Positions 36,559 through 44,358 of a stretch of 64,000 nt of DNA are shown here, in pieces. Both the position numbers and the translations under genes were made by a program. The DNA comes from Thermoleophilia bacterium (lineage in GTDB: Bacteria; Actinomycetota; Thermoleophilia; RBG-16-64-13), in NCBI GenBank assembly GCA_027493445.1, contig JAOSKU010000001.1, forward strand, positions 1 to 64,000, written 5' to 3'. The number at the start of each line of letters is the position of its first letter. Position 1 is the stretch's first letter. The notes below the pieces were generated by a model that worked only from the letters and a program-made list of their open reading frames with translations, made no database searches and was not told the DNA's origin.

Positions 36559-36927
36559 GAGTGCAAGATTAGTCCTTCGGACAGCGCCGCTGATGGGCCG
36601 CGGGTGGCCTGCTGCGACCTCGAGAGCGAGCTTTCGGTGGAGCTCTTCAAGGCCCTTTCGGAGCCGAACCGGGCGGCCATTCTGGGTACGCTCGCCACGA
36701 CCGGGGGGCAGAGGACGGTGGGTGAGATCGCGGAGTGTTGCACCGTCGATCTGTCGGTCGTCTCCCGGCACTTGGCTGTATTGCGCGACGCCGGCATTCT
36801 AGAGGCCCAGAAACGGGGGCGCGAGGTGCGCTACCGCCTCCTTGTGAAGCCGCTGGCGGACTACCTTCGCCGGCTGGCCGATTCCCTGGAGGCCTGCTGC
36901 CCCCCGAGAGAGGAGAGTGACACATGA
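36547..36927 (+). CDS. arsR: ArsR-family metalloregulator
   Basis: 126 residues. The winged helix reads LFKALSEPNRAAILGTLATT, VGEIAECCTVDLSVVSRHLA, VLRDAGILEAQKRGREVRYR. Cysteine pairs occur at VACCDLE, in the recognition-helix region (AECCTVD), and at the C-terminus (EACCPPRE), and could bind As(III). The start could be ATG 36547 or the next ATG three bases on. The stop overlaps the arsM start (ATGA), so this gene would repress an arsR-arsM operon and release it when arsenite binds. Confidence 0.87.
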   Translation: MMVQECKISPSDSAADGPRVACCDLESELSVELFKALSEPNRAAILGTLATTGGQRTVGEIAECCTVDLSVVSRHLAVLRDAGILEAQKRGREVRYRLLVKPLADYLRRLADSLEACCPPREESDT

Positions 36928-37796
36928 CCGAGGAACGCGACATCAGGACAACGGTCGCTGAGCACTACGCGCAGGCGGTGGCAGACGGCTCGTGTGGCTG
37001 CTGCGGAGGGGAGCCGAAAGGGGTGACCGCCAAGCTGGCCGGCTACGAGGCTGAGGAGCTCGCCGCCTTGCCCTCGAACGCGGTGGTGAACTCCTTCGGA
37101 TGCGGCAACCCGCTGGCTTTCAGCGACGTGCGCCCGGGCGAGACCGTGCTCGACCTGGGTTCCGGGGCGGGCATCGATCTCCTGCTGGCTGCGGAGAAAG
37201 TGGGTACCGCGGGCCGCGTGATCGGCGTGGACATGACCGACGCCATGATTGAGCGGGCGCGGGCCAACGTCGCCGCTGCGGGCCGCGCGAACATCGAGGT
37301 GCGCAAGGGCTTCATCGAAGACCTACCCGTCGACGACGCCAGCGTTGATCTGGTGATCTCCAACTGCGTCATCAATCTGTCGCCCGACAAGCCCCGAGTC
37401 TTCCACGAGATCGCCCGGGTGCTCAAACCTGGCGGTCGCATCCGGATCTCCGACTTGGTAGCCCAAGACCTGCCCGGTTGGGCGCTGGCCAGCGTCGAGC
37501 TCTACGCCTCGTGCGTGGCCGGAGCGATCTCGGAGACGGACTACGTGACGGGCCTGCTAGACGCCGGCCTGGTTGACGTGCATGTACCGGAGCGCCTCAC
37601 CTACGACGCCGGCCAGCTGCTGGCCCTGGTGGAATCGGACCTGCCCGAGTCGGGTGCCGCCACGTGTTGTGGAGGTGGACCGACCGCACAGACCCTGCCG
37701 CTCGAGCTCTCCGGCATCTCTCTGCGAGACCTGGCCGAGGAGGTCGAGGGCAAGGTCTGGAGTGCCCTGTTCGTGGGACGGAAACCCAACGGCTGA
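36924..37796 (+). CDS. arsM: Arsenite S-adenosylmethionine methyltransferase
   Basis: 290 residues. The SAM-binding motif is VLDLGSGAGIDLLLAAEKVG. Conserved arsenic-binding cysteines appear in VNSFGCGNPL, LVISNCVINLSPDKP and ELYASCVAGAI, and the N-terminus has GSCGCCGGEPKG. ArsM converts As(III) to mono-, di- and trimethyl arsenicals. Translational coupling to ArsR and shared operon agree with arsenic detoxification. A further cysteine pair near the C-terminus (AATCCGGGP) is typical of many bacterial ArsM proteins. Confidence 0.92.
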   Translation: MTEERDIRTTVAEHYAQAVADGSCGCCGGEPKGVTAKLAGYEAEELAALPSNAVVNSFGCGNPLAFSDVRPGETVLDLGSGAGIDLLLAAEKVGTAGRVIGVDMTDAMIERARANVAAAGRANIEVRKGFIEDLPVDDASVDLVISNCVINLSPDKPRVFHEIARVLKPGGRIRISDLVAQDLPGWALASVELYASCVAGAISETDYVTGLLDAGLVDVHVPERLTYDAGQLLALVESDLPESGAATCCGGGPTAQTLPLELSGISLRDLAEEVEGKVWSALFVGRKPNG

Positions 37797-37880
37797 CGGG
37801 AGGTGGCGTTCCGGCTCTCGCCCCTGAGAGGGCCGCCGGATAGAGACAGGCAGCAGACGGCGCGTCCGCGTGACTGGGGG

Positions 37881-38207
37881 TCATTCCTCCGGCGGTTCTT
37901 CAGCCGGGCGGATGGCACGCGGATGCGCGGAGCGCCAGTCCTCCCAGACCTGAATCACCCGAGGCTCGTAGCGCTCCAGACGGTCGCCCAGTACCGCACT
38001 GTGTCGGGTGTGTTGGGGCTGCAGGTGACAGACATCGGATCCACGCCAGACGACGTAGTCGGCGATCATCGAGCGGTGGCAGCGCCACCAGAGGCCCTCG
38101 GCGCACATGAAGGCTAGGTTGCGGCCGTGGAGTGCGCGTGCGATAAGCTCGTCGGTCGCTTCCAGCCACTCGGGGGCGGCCATGGCCAGGGAGTACAGCA
38201 TCTCCAT
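37881..38207 (-). pseudogene. DUF488 protein, C-terminal fragment
   Basis: 108 residues. The segment LAFMCAEGLWWRCHRSMIAD, then YVVWRGSDVCHL, is the C-terminal signature of DUF488 proteins, which are normally about 180 residues. The N-terminal half, with its conserved IGHS motif, is absent, and a TGA lies in frame 24 bp before the ATG. It is probably a truncated remnant, though expression as a small protein from ATG 38207 cannot be excluded. Confidence 0.6.
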
Positions 38208-38400
38208 GGAGGGTCTTCCCGGGCGCTCCTCTCTTCAAGCGGAGTACGTTCAAGGCCGGTGCGGTCAGGCTCGCTGCGCGTTCGACGCGCCCCTGATCTG
38301 GGCAGAATCACAGCGTGAGTGCTGGATCGTGCCGGGCAGAATCTCGCGCCGCGTGTGAGGGTCGGTCGCATCCCCCGAGTACGGAGAACGTGGAGTCATC

Positions 38401-38829
38401 ATGGCACAGAAGAGCGATGTCATCGAGAAGATACAGGTCGACGAGGGCGAGGCGCGCCGGCGGCTGACGCCGGAGCAGTACCGCGTGGCCCGCGAGAAAG
38501 GCACCGAGCGGGCCTTCGCCAATCGCTATTGGGACTTCAAAGGTGAGGGCGTCTATCGTTGCGTGGTCTGCGGTAACGAGCTCTTTGGCTCCGGGGCGAA
38601 GTTCGACTCCGGCACCGGCTGGCCTAGCTTTTACGAGCCCATCCGTGAGGAGGCGGTTGAAGCCCACCCCGATCGCAGCCTGGGAATGAGCCGTACCGAG
38701 GTGGTCTGCGCCCGCTGTGGATCGCACTTGGGTCACGTCTTTGCCGACGGCCCCCCGCCGACCGGCCTGCGGTACTGCATGAACTCGGCGTCGCTCGACT
38801 TCCAGGCACGCGGAACCGAGGCGACATGA
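38401..38829 (+). CDS. msrB: Peptide-methionine (R)-S-oxide reductase
   Basis: 142 residues. Two CxxC pairs (CVVCGNELF and [10 protein letters not shown]) bind structural zinc. [13 protein letters not shown] is the substrate pocket. The catalytic Cys lies in [14 protein letters not shown] resolving Cys at the usual upstream position is not evident. MsrB repairs R-methionine sulfoxide in proteins. Its stop overlaps the msrA start (ATGA), forming an msrB-msrA operon for repair of both stereoisomers. Confidence 0.93.
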   Translation: MAQKSDVIEKIQVDEGEARRRLTPEQYRVAREKGTERAFANRYWDFKGEGVYRCVVCGNELFGSGAKFDSGTGWPSFYEPIREEAVEAHPDRSLGMSRTEVVCARCGSHLGHVFADGPPPTGLRYCMNSASLDFQARGTEAT

Positions 38830-39536
38830 GCCTGTTCCGGCGTGAGAGCTCGGCCGCCGCCCGCTCGGACCTGCCGGCGCCCTCGATTCCGCCCATCGAT
38901 GCGAACGTGCCCGCCCGTCTGGAGACGGCCACGTTCGCGCTTGGCTGATTCTGGGGACCGGACGCCCAGTTCGGGGCGTTGGAAGGAGTGATCCGCACCC
39001 GCGTGGGGTATACGGGCGGGCGCACGAACAACCCCACGTACCACAACCTGGGGGATCACACCGAGACCCTGCAGATTGACTACGATCCCCAGACCATCTC
39101 GTACGGCGAGCTGCTCGACGTCTTCTGGGCCGCCCATGATCCCACGCGGCGAGCCTGGTCGATCCAGTACAAGGCTGTGATCTTCTTCCACGACGAAGAG
39201 CAGCGGCGTGAGGCGGAGGCCGGCCGGGAACGCCTGACTCAGGTCTTGGGCCGCGAGGTGCGCACCGAGATCCTACCGCTCGATCGCCTTCACCGAGCCG
39301 AGGACTACCACCAGAAGTACCGGCTGCGTCAGGCCCGGGACCTGATGGGTGAGTTCCGGGCCATCTATCCACGGGACCGGGACTTCACCGACTCGACCGC
39401 GGCCGCCAGGGTGAATGGCTATTTGGATGGCTTCGGGGATTCGGATCAGCTGGAGCGGGAGCTTGCTTCTCTGGGCCTGTCATCCCGCGGCGGCGAGAGG
39501 TTGCGCGAACTGGTCGGGTCGCGACGGCGACGCTGA
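38826..39536 (+). CDS. msrA: Peptide-methionine (S)-S-oxide reductase, apparent selenoprotein (in-frame TGA = Sec41)
   Basis: 236 codons from ATG 38826, which overlaps the msrB stop. Codon 41 (38946-38948) is TGA and sits exactly where MsrA has its catalytic cysteine: [17 protein letters not shown], against the family's GCFWG. After it the MsrA fold continues in the same frame without indels: [31 protein letters not shown]. There is no cysteine anywhere else, so no resolving Cys, as in known Sec-MsrA forms. A hairpin with a G in the loop begins about 10 nt after the TGA. Reading TGA as selenocysteine needs selABCD elsewhere in the genome. Ordinary gene calling would lose the first 41 or more codons. 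Confidence 0.85.
38958..38982 (+). promoter_or_regulatory. Putative bacterial SECIS hairpin in msrA
   Basis: ACGCCC (38962-38967) pairs with GGGCGT (38974-38979) around the loop AGTTCG; a G-T pair and CC/GG extend the stem below a bulged G. The apical loop starts 19 nt after the TGA, with G as its second base, both within the described bSECIS limits (16-37 nt, a G in the first two loop positions). Confidence 0.65.
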
Positions 39537-39732
39537 CGAGGCCAAGGCGGGGTCGCGCCGCCGGCGCGAACACGGAGGGCAAGACGGTCGAGATCCAGCG
39601 GGCCGGCCGCGGCCGAATCCCGATCCCGCCCTGGAGTGTTGGAAGTCCGGCGTGCGGGAATGCCTGTGGACGTGGGGGAGCTCCGGCGCCGGCCCGCCGG
39701 TCTCCGTGAACGGCGGCTGCAGGAGGTACGCC

Positions 39733-40534
39733 GTGGCCGAGCGAGATCTTCGTCCGTACGAGATCCCCGAAGAGCACGAAGCTGTCTCGGACATCATCCG
39801 TCGCCACTCCACCAACCCGGCTGATGTGCGGATCATGGCCCTGGACCGGCACGATATCTTCTTCGCCCGCCGCGTGCTGGACCTGGGGTGCGGGTTCGGG
39901 TTCATGGCCGAGGAGGTGGCGCGCCGTGTGCATGCCCAGGCGGTGGTCACCGGCGTCGACGCCCTGCCCGCCAACAGGGAACCCTTCGTGGCCCGCGTGC
40001 GGGGCGCCGGCCGCCAGGCCCGCTTCGTGACCGAGCGCCTCGAGAGCGCGCTCCCTTGCGCCCCAGAATCCTTCGACCTGGTGGTTAGCAGCTACTCTCT
40101 CTACTTCTTTCCGCAGATCATTCCCGAGGTGTCTCGGGTGCTCGCCCGCGACGGCCTTTTCTTGGCAGTCACTCACAGCATGAGCAGCACGCGGGCCGTC
40201 CTGCGGCTGGCCGGCCTGCCCGTGGAGGGCTCTCCCCTGCTCGACCAGGTGGGCCGGTTCTGCGCGGAGCGGGGGCGAGGTGCTCTCTCGCTGCTTCGGC
40301 AGGGTGGAACGCGTGGACTACCCGAACCACCTGCGCTTCTCGGCGGCGGAGGTGGATGAGCTCGTCGCGTATCTCAGGTTCAAGTTCAGCTCCATCAGCG
40401 ACTGGCCGGAATCCGAGTCCGAGCTAGCTGCCATGCTGGCCCGCGACCTGGGCGAACGCCTGCGGACTCGGGGCGATACACTGGTGGAGAAGAACGACGC
40501 CGCCTTCTGGGCGAGGGAGCCTCTATGCCGCTGA
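39733..40534 (+). CDS. Class I SAM-dependent methyltransferase (one frameshift)
   Basis: About 266 residues. GTG 39733 follows a textbook AGGAGG. Motif I is RRVLDLGCGFGFMAEEVARR, followed by VVTGVDALPANREPF, PESFDLVVSSYSLYFFPQII and the post-motif VSRVLARDGLFLAVTHS. The frame breaks in the G-run 40271-40275 (one extra base, or two missing) and resumes GEVLSRCFGRVERVDYPNHL. The substrate is unknown. Its last codons overlap the start of the NUDIX gene by 10 bp, so the two are probably translated together. Confidence 0.78.
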
Positions 40535-41547
40535 AAGTCCGGTACTGCTCGCAATGTGGTTCCAAGGTCGGCGTTCGCCCCGAAGGAGGACGCGATCGCG
40601 AGGTCTGCCCCAACTGCGGTACCGTGTTCTATCAGAATCCGCTGCCGGTGGTGGCCTGCGTGGTCGTGGACCACAAGCGCCGAGTGCTGTTGGTCAAGCG
40701 GCGGCAGGAGCCGCGAAAGGACATGTGGTGCCTGCCGATCGGTTTCGCCGAGACCGACGAGACCGTGCGCCAGGCCGCTTTGCGCGAGCTGCGGGAGGAG
40801 GCGGGCGTCGAAGGGGTGGTGATGCGCCTGCTCGACGCGGATTCCTACGGCAGCGAGTTCTACGGCGATCTTCTGGTGCTGACGTTCGAGGTCGAGAAGA
40901 CGGGTGGGGTGGAAGTTCCGGGCGACGACGCCCTCGAGGTCGCCTATTTCTCCCTCGATGCTTTGCCCCCGCTGGCGTTCGCCTCCAACGAGCGGGCCAT
41001 CGAAGCCCTGGTCGCTGTCCACGAGGAACAGTGGGGCATCCAGGACTCGTTCCGCCATTTCCAGGAGGAATCGGGAGAGATGCTGTCCGATCCGCTGGTT
41101 GTGATGGTCGAGGAGCACGCCGGAGAGATCGCCCGCCGCTGGGTCCGGGAGCTGCGGGAGCACCCGACCACTCTTTGCCTGCGGGGGCTCGACCCCGACC
41201 ACCTGGCCGACCAGGCCGCGCTGTCGCTCTCCCGGCTGGGAGATTGGATCAGAGGCGATGCCCAGGCCGAGGAGGTGAGCGCCTTCTACCGCGCCCTGGG
41301 AGGGGAGCGGGCCGCCGGGGGGTGTGAGGTCCACGAGGTGGTGAGCTCGCTCTCGCTGCTCAAACGCCAGATCTATGACTTTGCCCAGCAGAGCGGCGTG
41401 TGGGAGCGCCCGGCCGACGTGTACCGGGTGCTGGAGCTGATCACGCTGGTCGGGGTATTCTTCGACAAAGCCTTCTACCACGCGTCTCGGGGTTTCGCCG
41501 AGGGGGACTCCGGCGCTGGCCGGGCCGGCGGTCATCCGCTAGAGTAA
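40525..41547 (+). CDS. NUDIX hydrolase with zinc ribbon and an RsbRD-like C-terminal domain
   Basis: 340 residues in three parts. A zinc ribbon (YCSQCGSKV, VCPNCGTVF) opens the protein. The NUDIX box follows: GFAETDETVRQAALRELREE-AGVEG. From about residue 190 an all-helical domain (DPLVVMVEEHAGEIARRWVR, SLLKRQIYDFAQQSGVW, LITLVGVFFDKAFYHASRGF) resembles the N-terminal domain of RsbR-type stress-signalling proteins. NUDIX enzymes cleave nucleoside diphosphate derivatives such as NADH or ADP-ribose. The added sensor-like domain is unusual and may tie activity to signalling; this is inference. Confidence 0.78.
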   Translation: MPLKVRYCSQCGSKVGVRPEGGRDREVCPNCGTVFYQNPLPVVACVVVDHKRRVLLVKRRQEPRKDMWCLPIGFAETDETVRQAALRELREEAGVEGVVMRLLDADSYGSEFYGDLLVLTFEVEKTGGVEVPGDDALEVAYFSLDALPPLAFASNERAIEALVAVHEEQWGIQDSFRHFQEESGEMLSDPLVVMVEEHAGEIARRWVRELREHPTTLCLRGLDPDHLADQAALSLSRLGDWIRGDAQAEEVSAFYRALGGERAAGGCEVHEVVSSLSLLKRQIYDFAQQSGVWERPADVYRVLELITLVGVFFDKAFYHASRGFAEGDSGAGRAGGHPLE

Positions 41548-41603
41548 CGCCCGGACTGTCACGCCCACGCCGCCGCCGGGCGGCCGGATCGCGGAGTCAC
41601 GCC

Positions 41604-42524
41604 ATGCCAAAGACAACACTCGAGGGTTCATTCTGCGCCCTCATCACCCCTTTCAATGCGGATGGGTCGGTCGACCATGAGGGATTTCGCACCTGGATCG
41701 ATTTCCATCATGAGCACGGGACGAGCGCTCTGCTGCTGATGGGATCCACGGGTGAGGTCTCGCTGCTCTCCTGGGAGGAGCGCCGGAGAATCATCCGCCA
41801 GACGGTGAGATTCCGCCGGCCGGGCATGCCTTTGTACTACGGCTGTACGGGCAACAGCACCGAGTCCACCATCGAGATGGTGCGCCATGCCGGTGCCGAA
41901 GGGGCCGACGGAGCCATCATCACCATCCCGAGCTACATCTGTCCTCCGGTGGAGGACGCCGTCACGTATTACCTGGAGGTGGCCGACGCCAGCCCCATTC
42001 CCATCGGCATCTACAACAACCCCACGCGGGTCAAGACCGACCTGCCGGCCGAGGCCGTGCTGCGTCTGGCTAAGCACGAGAACATCGTCATTCTCAAAGA
42101 ATCGACCTCGCGGGTGGCCCAGATTGCCCAGGTGGCCGCCGGCAGACCGGACATGGCCGTCATGTGCTGCGACTCGCCCAACCTCGGCCTGGTCATGCCG
42201 GTGATGTCGCTGGGCGGTCAGGGGACGGCCAACATGACGGGCAACATCGCCCCGAGGGAGCTCGCCGCCATCTCCAAGCCGTGGGCGTCCTTCGCCGACG
42301 CCCAAGCCTGTCGTGAGACCTACCTGCGCCTGCTGCCCCTTCTCTTCTTCACCTACTCGACGGTCAACCCTATCCCCGTGAAATCGTTGGCCCGAGCCCT
42401 CGGCATGCCGGCGGGCGACCTGCGGCGTCCGTACCGGGCCTTGCAGGGCGGGGATCTGGAGCGCGGCCTTCGCATCGTGCGCGAGCTCGGGCTGGCCGAG
42501 ACCTACGGCTACAGCAGAGCGTAG
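41604..42524 (+). CDS. Dihydrodipicolinate synthase family aldolase/lyase (DapA-like)
   Basis: 306 residues from ATG 41604. The TIM-barrel markers are FCALITPFNADGSVD, ALLLMGSTGEVSLLSWEER (the GSTGE carboxylate loop), PIGIYNNPTRVKTDL with the catalytic Tyr, and the Schiff-base Lys in NIVILKESTSRV. Family members condense or cleave pyruvate adducts: DapA, N-acetylneuraminate lyase, KDG aldolase. The C-terminal segment VNPIPVKSLARALGMP is DapA-like. No lysine-biosynthesis neighbours are present, so a biosynthetic role is likely but not proven. Confidence 0.85.
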   Translation: MPKTTLEGSFCALITPFNADGSVDHEGFRTWIDFHHEHGTSALLLMGSTGEVSLLSWEERRRIIRQTVRFRRPGMPLYYGCTGNSTESTIEMVRHAGAEGADGAIITIPSYICPPVEDAVTYYLEVADASPIPIGIYNNPTRVKTDLPAEAVLRLAKHENIVILKESTSRVAQIAQVAAGRPDMAVMCCDSPNLGLVMPVMSLGGQGTANMTGNIAPRELAAISKPWASFADAQACRETYLRLLPLLFFTYSTVNPIPVKSLARALGMPAGDLRRPYRALQGGDLERGLRIVRELGLAETYGYSRA

Positions 42525-42581
42525 GTGAAGCGAGTCTCCGGGCCTGGCGCGCCCGCTGGGCCGGCCAGGTGCGGTTGCGGC

Positions 42582-43394
42582 TCAGCCGAGAGCCACATCC
42601 AGGATCATCATGACGACGAAGCCCCCCATGGCGCCCATGGTAGCCAGGTCGGTGTTGCCTCCGCGCTGGGACTCGGGAACCAGCTCCTCTACAACCACGA
42701 AGATCATGGCTCCGGCCGCGAAGCTGAGGGCATAGGGGAGGATAGGACGGGCCAGGAGTACCGCCAGGGCGCCGATCACCGCGGCCGCGGGCTCCACCGC
42801 GGCCGATAGCTGGCCGTACCAGAAGCTGCGAAGGCGGCCGAGCCCCTCCCGGCGAAGCGGCATGGAGACGGCCGTCCCTTCGGGGAAGTTCTGGATACCG
42901 ATGCCCATGGCCAGCGCGGCCGCTCCGGCCAGGGTGGCCTCGGGTAGGCCTACGGCCGCCGCTCCGAAGGCGACTCCGACCGCCAGTCCCTCGGGGATGT
43001 TGTGCAGCGTGATCGCCAGGACGAGCAGGATGCTCCGGTGCCAGGAGGTCTTGAGACCCTCGGCTTCCTCGAGCGGGAAGCCCATGTGGAGGTGCGGGAG
43101 GATCTTGTCGATGGCCCATAGCACGACGCCGCCCCCCAAGAACCCGACCGCAGCGGGGATCCAGGCAGGTGTCGACGAGACTTCGGCCATGGCGATGGCC
43201 GGGGCCAGGAGCGACCAGTAGCTGGCCGCGATCATGACCCCGGCCGCGAACCCCAGCATGGCGTCGAGGGGTCGGGGACCTATGTCCTTCTTGAGGAAGA
43301 CTACGGCCGCGCCCAGAGCGGTCATGACCCAGGTGAAGGCGGTAGCCACCAGCGCCTGCAGTACAGGATGCATGCCCTCGATGAGCTCAAGCAC
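42582..43394 (-). CDS. ZIP-family metal transporter
   Basis: 270 residues from GTG 43394, or ATG 43373 ([13 protein letters not shown]). Eight predicted membrane helices. The metal-binding motifs are in TM4 ([20 protein letters not shown]) and TM5 ([17 protein letters not shown]). The loop after TM3 carries a short His pair (LPHLHMGFP). ZIP proteins of this GufA-like type move Zn2+, Fe2+ or Mn2+ into the cytoplasm. It is divergent from the corrinoid cluster across a gap holding site D. Metal specificity is not deducible. Confidence 0.87.
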   Translation of the reverse strand: MLELIEGMHPVLQALVATAFTWVMTALGAAVVFLKKDIGPRPLDAMLGFAAGVMIAASYWSLLAPAIAMAEVSSTPAWIPAAVGFLGGGVVLWAIDKILPHLHMGFPLEEAEGLKTSWHRSILLVLAITLHNIPEGLAVGVAFGAAAVGLPEATLAGAAALAMGIGIQNFPEGTAVSMPLRREGLGRLRSFWYGQLSAAVEPAAAVIGALAVLLARPILPYALSFAAGAMIFVVVEELVPESQRGGNTDLATMGAMGGFVVMMILDVALG

Positions 43395-43685
43395 CGCCGA
43401 CCTCCCCCCTCGACTCGCTATCGTGTGGCCGAGTCTACTGTGAGTCCGGACCGCGGGCAACGGGTCGGCGGTAGCTCTGCCTGCGACCGTGCCGTTCTCA
43501 CCATGGCCCCTATAGTGCACAATTCTTATGTTGCAATATGTATTGCGTAATGGACTGGCATTTCTAACCTAATAAGAACTACTTGCGCTTATTAATCACT
43601 CATGCTCTAATGATACTCGGAGAGGAGGTCGTGGTGGCGCGCCTTGGGCCGCCACGCCTCGCATCACGGAGTCCGGAGGTGGGGC
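43395..43685. promoter_or_regulatory. Divergent promoter region between the ZIP gene and the corrinoid cluster, with site D
   Basis: 291 bp; the stretch 43505-43625 is strongly AT-rich. It holds tripartite site D and must contain promoters for the genes on both sides. No cobalamin riboswitch (B12 box) was recognised upstream of the corrinoid protein. Confidence 0.45.
43515..43547 (-). repeat. Tripartite AT-rich site D (CGCAA-N6-TTGCA-N12-TGCAC, minus strand)
   Basis: On the minus strand the arms are 43547-43543, 43536-43532 and 43519-43515, again with the 11/28 spacing of sites A-C. It lies in the gap between the divergent ZIP and corrinoid-protein genes. Confidence 0.55.
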
Positions 43686-44339
43686 ATGGACGAAAGACAG
43701 TATCTCGAACGCATCAAGCAGGCTCTGGTGGATCTCAACCGCGATCGGCTCCTGGTGGAAACCCAGGCGGCTCTGGACGAGGGGGTGGATCCGACCCGCA
43801 TCATCAAGGAGGGGCTGAGCGCCGGGCTCCTGCTGGTGGGAGACCAGTGGATCCGCAAGGAACGCTTCATCAGCCACGTGTTGGTCGCCGCCAAGGCCAT
43901 GGGGGCCGCTCAAGAGCTGGTCGAGCCTCACCTTGCAGGGGATTCGTGGGGCGCCGGCAAGATCGTGCTGGGAACCATCAAGGGCGACCTGCACGACATC
44001 GGCAAGAACCTGGTGGCCCTCATGCTTCGCTCTGGCGGCTTCGAGGTGACCGACATCGGGGTCGACGTTCCCGCCGAGCGCTTCGTGGAGACGGCCCGTG
44101 AGCAGGACGCCGACATCGTGGCCATCAGCCTGCTCATGTCGGTCTGCCTGGACGAGGTGGAGCGGGCCTGCGAACTGATCAAGGGCGCTCAGGACGTGCG
44201 CGCCCGCATCTTGGTGGGGGGGCCGCCTGTCTCCGACGCGGTGGCCAGGGAGATCGGCGCCGACATGTACGGAGGCTTCGACGCCGTGACGGCTCTGGAG
44301 TCGGCCCGTCGGCTCCTCTCCCAGCTTCGTGCGGCGTGA
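43686..44339 (+). CDS. Corrinoid (B12-binding) methyl-carrier protein
   Basis: 217 residues from ATG 43686. The N-terminal four-helix cap is the region of LVDLNRDRLLVETQAALDEG to GLLLVGDQWIRKERFISHVL. The Rossmann part carries the cobalamin lower-ligand signature DxHxxG in GTIKGDLHDIGKNLVALML, then GFEVTDIGVDVPAERFVETA and ARILVGGPPVSD. It resembles MtaC/MttC-type carriers that shuttle a methyl group between two methyltransferases. It is followed by UroD-like, MtrH-like and RACo-like genes, the other three parts of a corrinoid demethylase system. Confidence 0.9.
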   Translation: MDERQYLERIKQALVDLNRDRLLVETQAALDEGVDPTRIIKEGLSAGLLLVGDQWIRKERFISHVLVAAKAMGAAQELVEPHLAGDSWGAGKIVLGTIKGDLHDIGKNLVALMLRSGGFEVTDIGVDVPAERFVETAREQDADIVAISLLMSVCLDEVERACELIKGAQDVRARILVGGPPVSDAVAREIGADMYGGFDAVTALESARRLLSQLRAA

Positions 44340-44358
44340 ATTCCTTTGGGGAGGCATT

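Noticed and set aside
38946..38948. msrA TGA as an ordinary nonsense mutation
   Set aside because: It hits exactly the catalytic Cys codon, the downstream frame is conserved and indel-free, the start is coupled to msrB, and a SECIS-like hairpin follows. Chance nonsense would not favour this codon.
43395..43685. Cobalamin riboswitch upstream of the corrinoid protein
   Set aside because: No B12-box-like sequence was seen; the region is AT-rich and holds site D instead.
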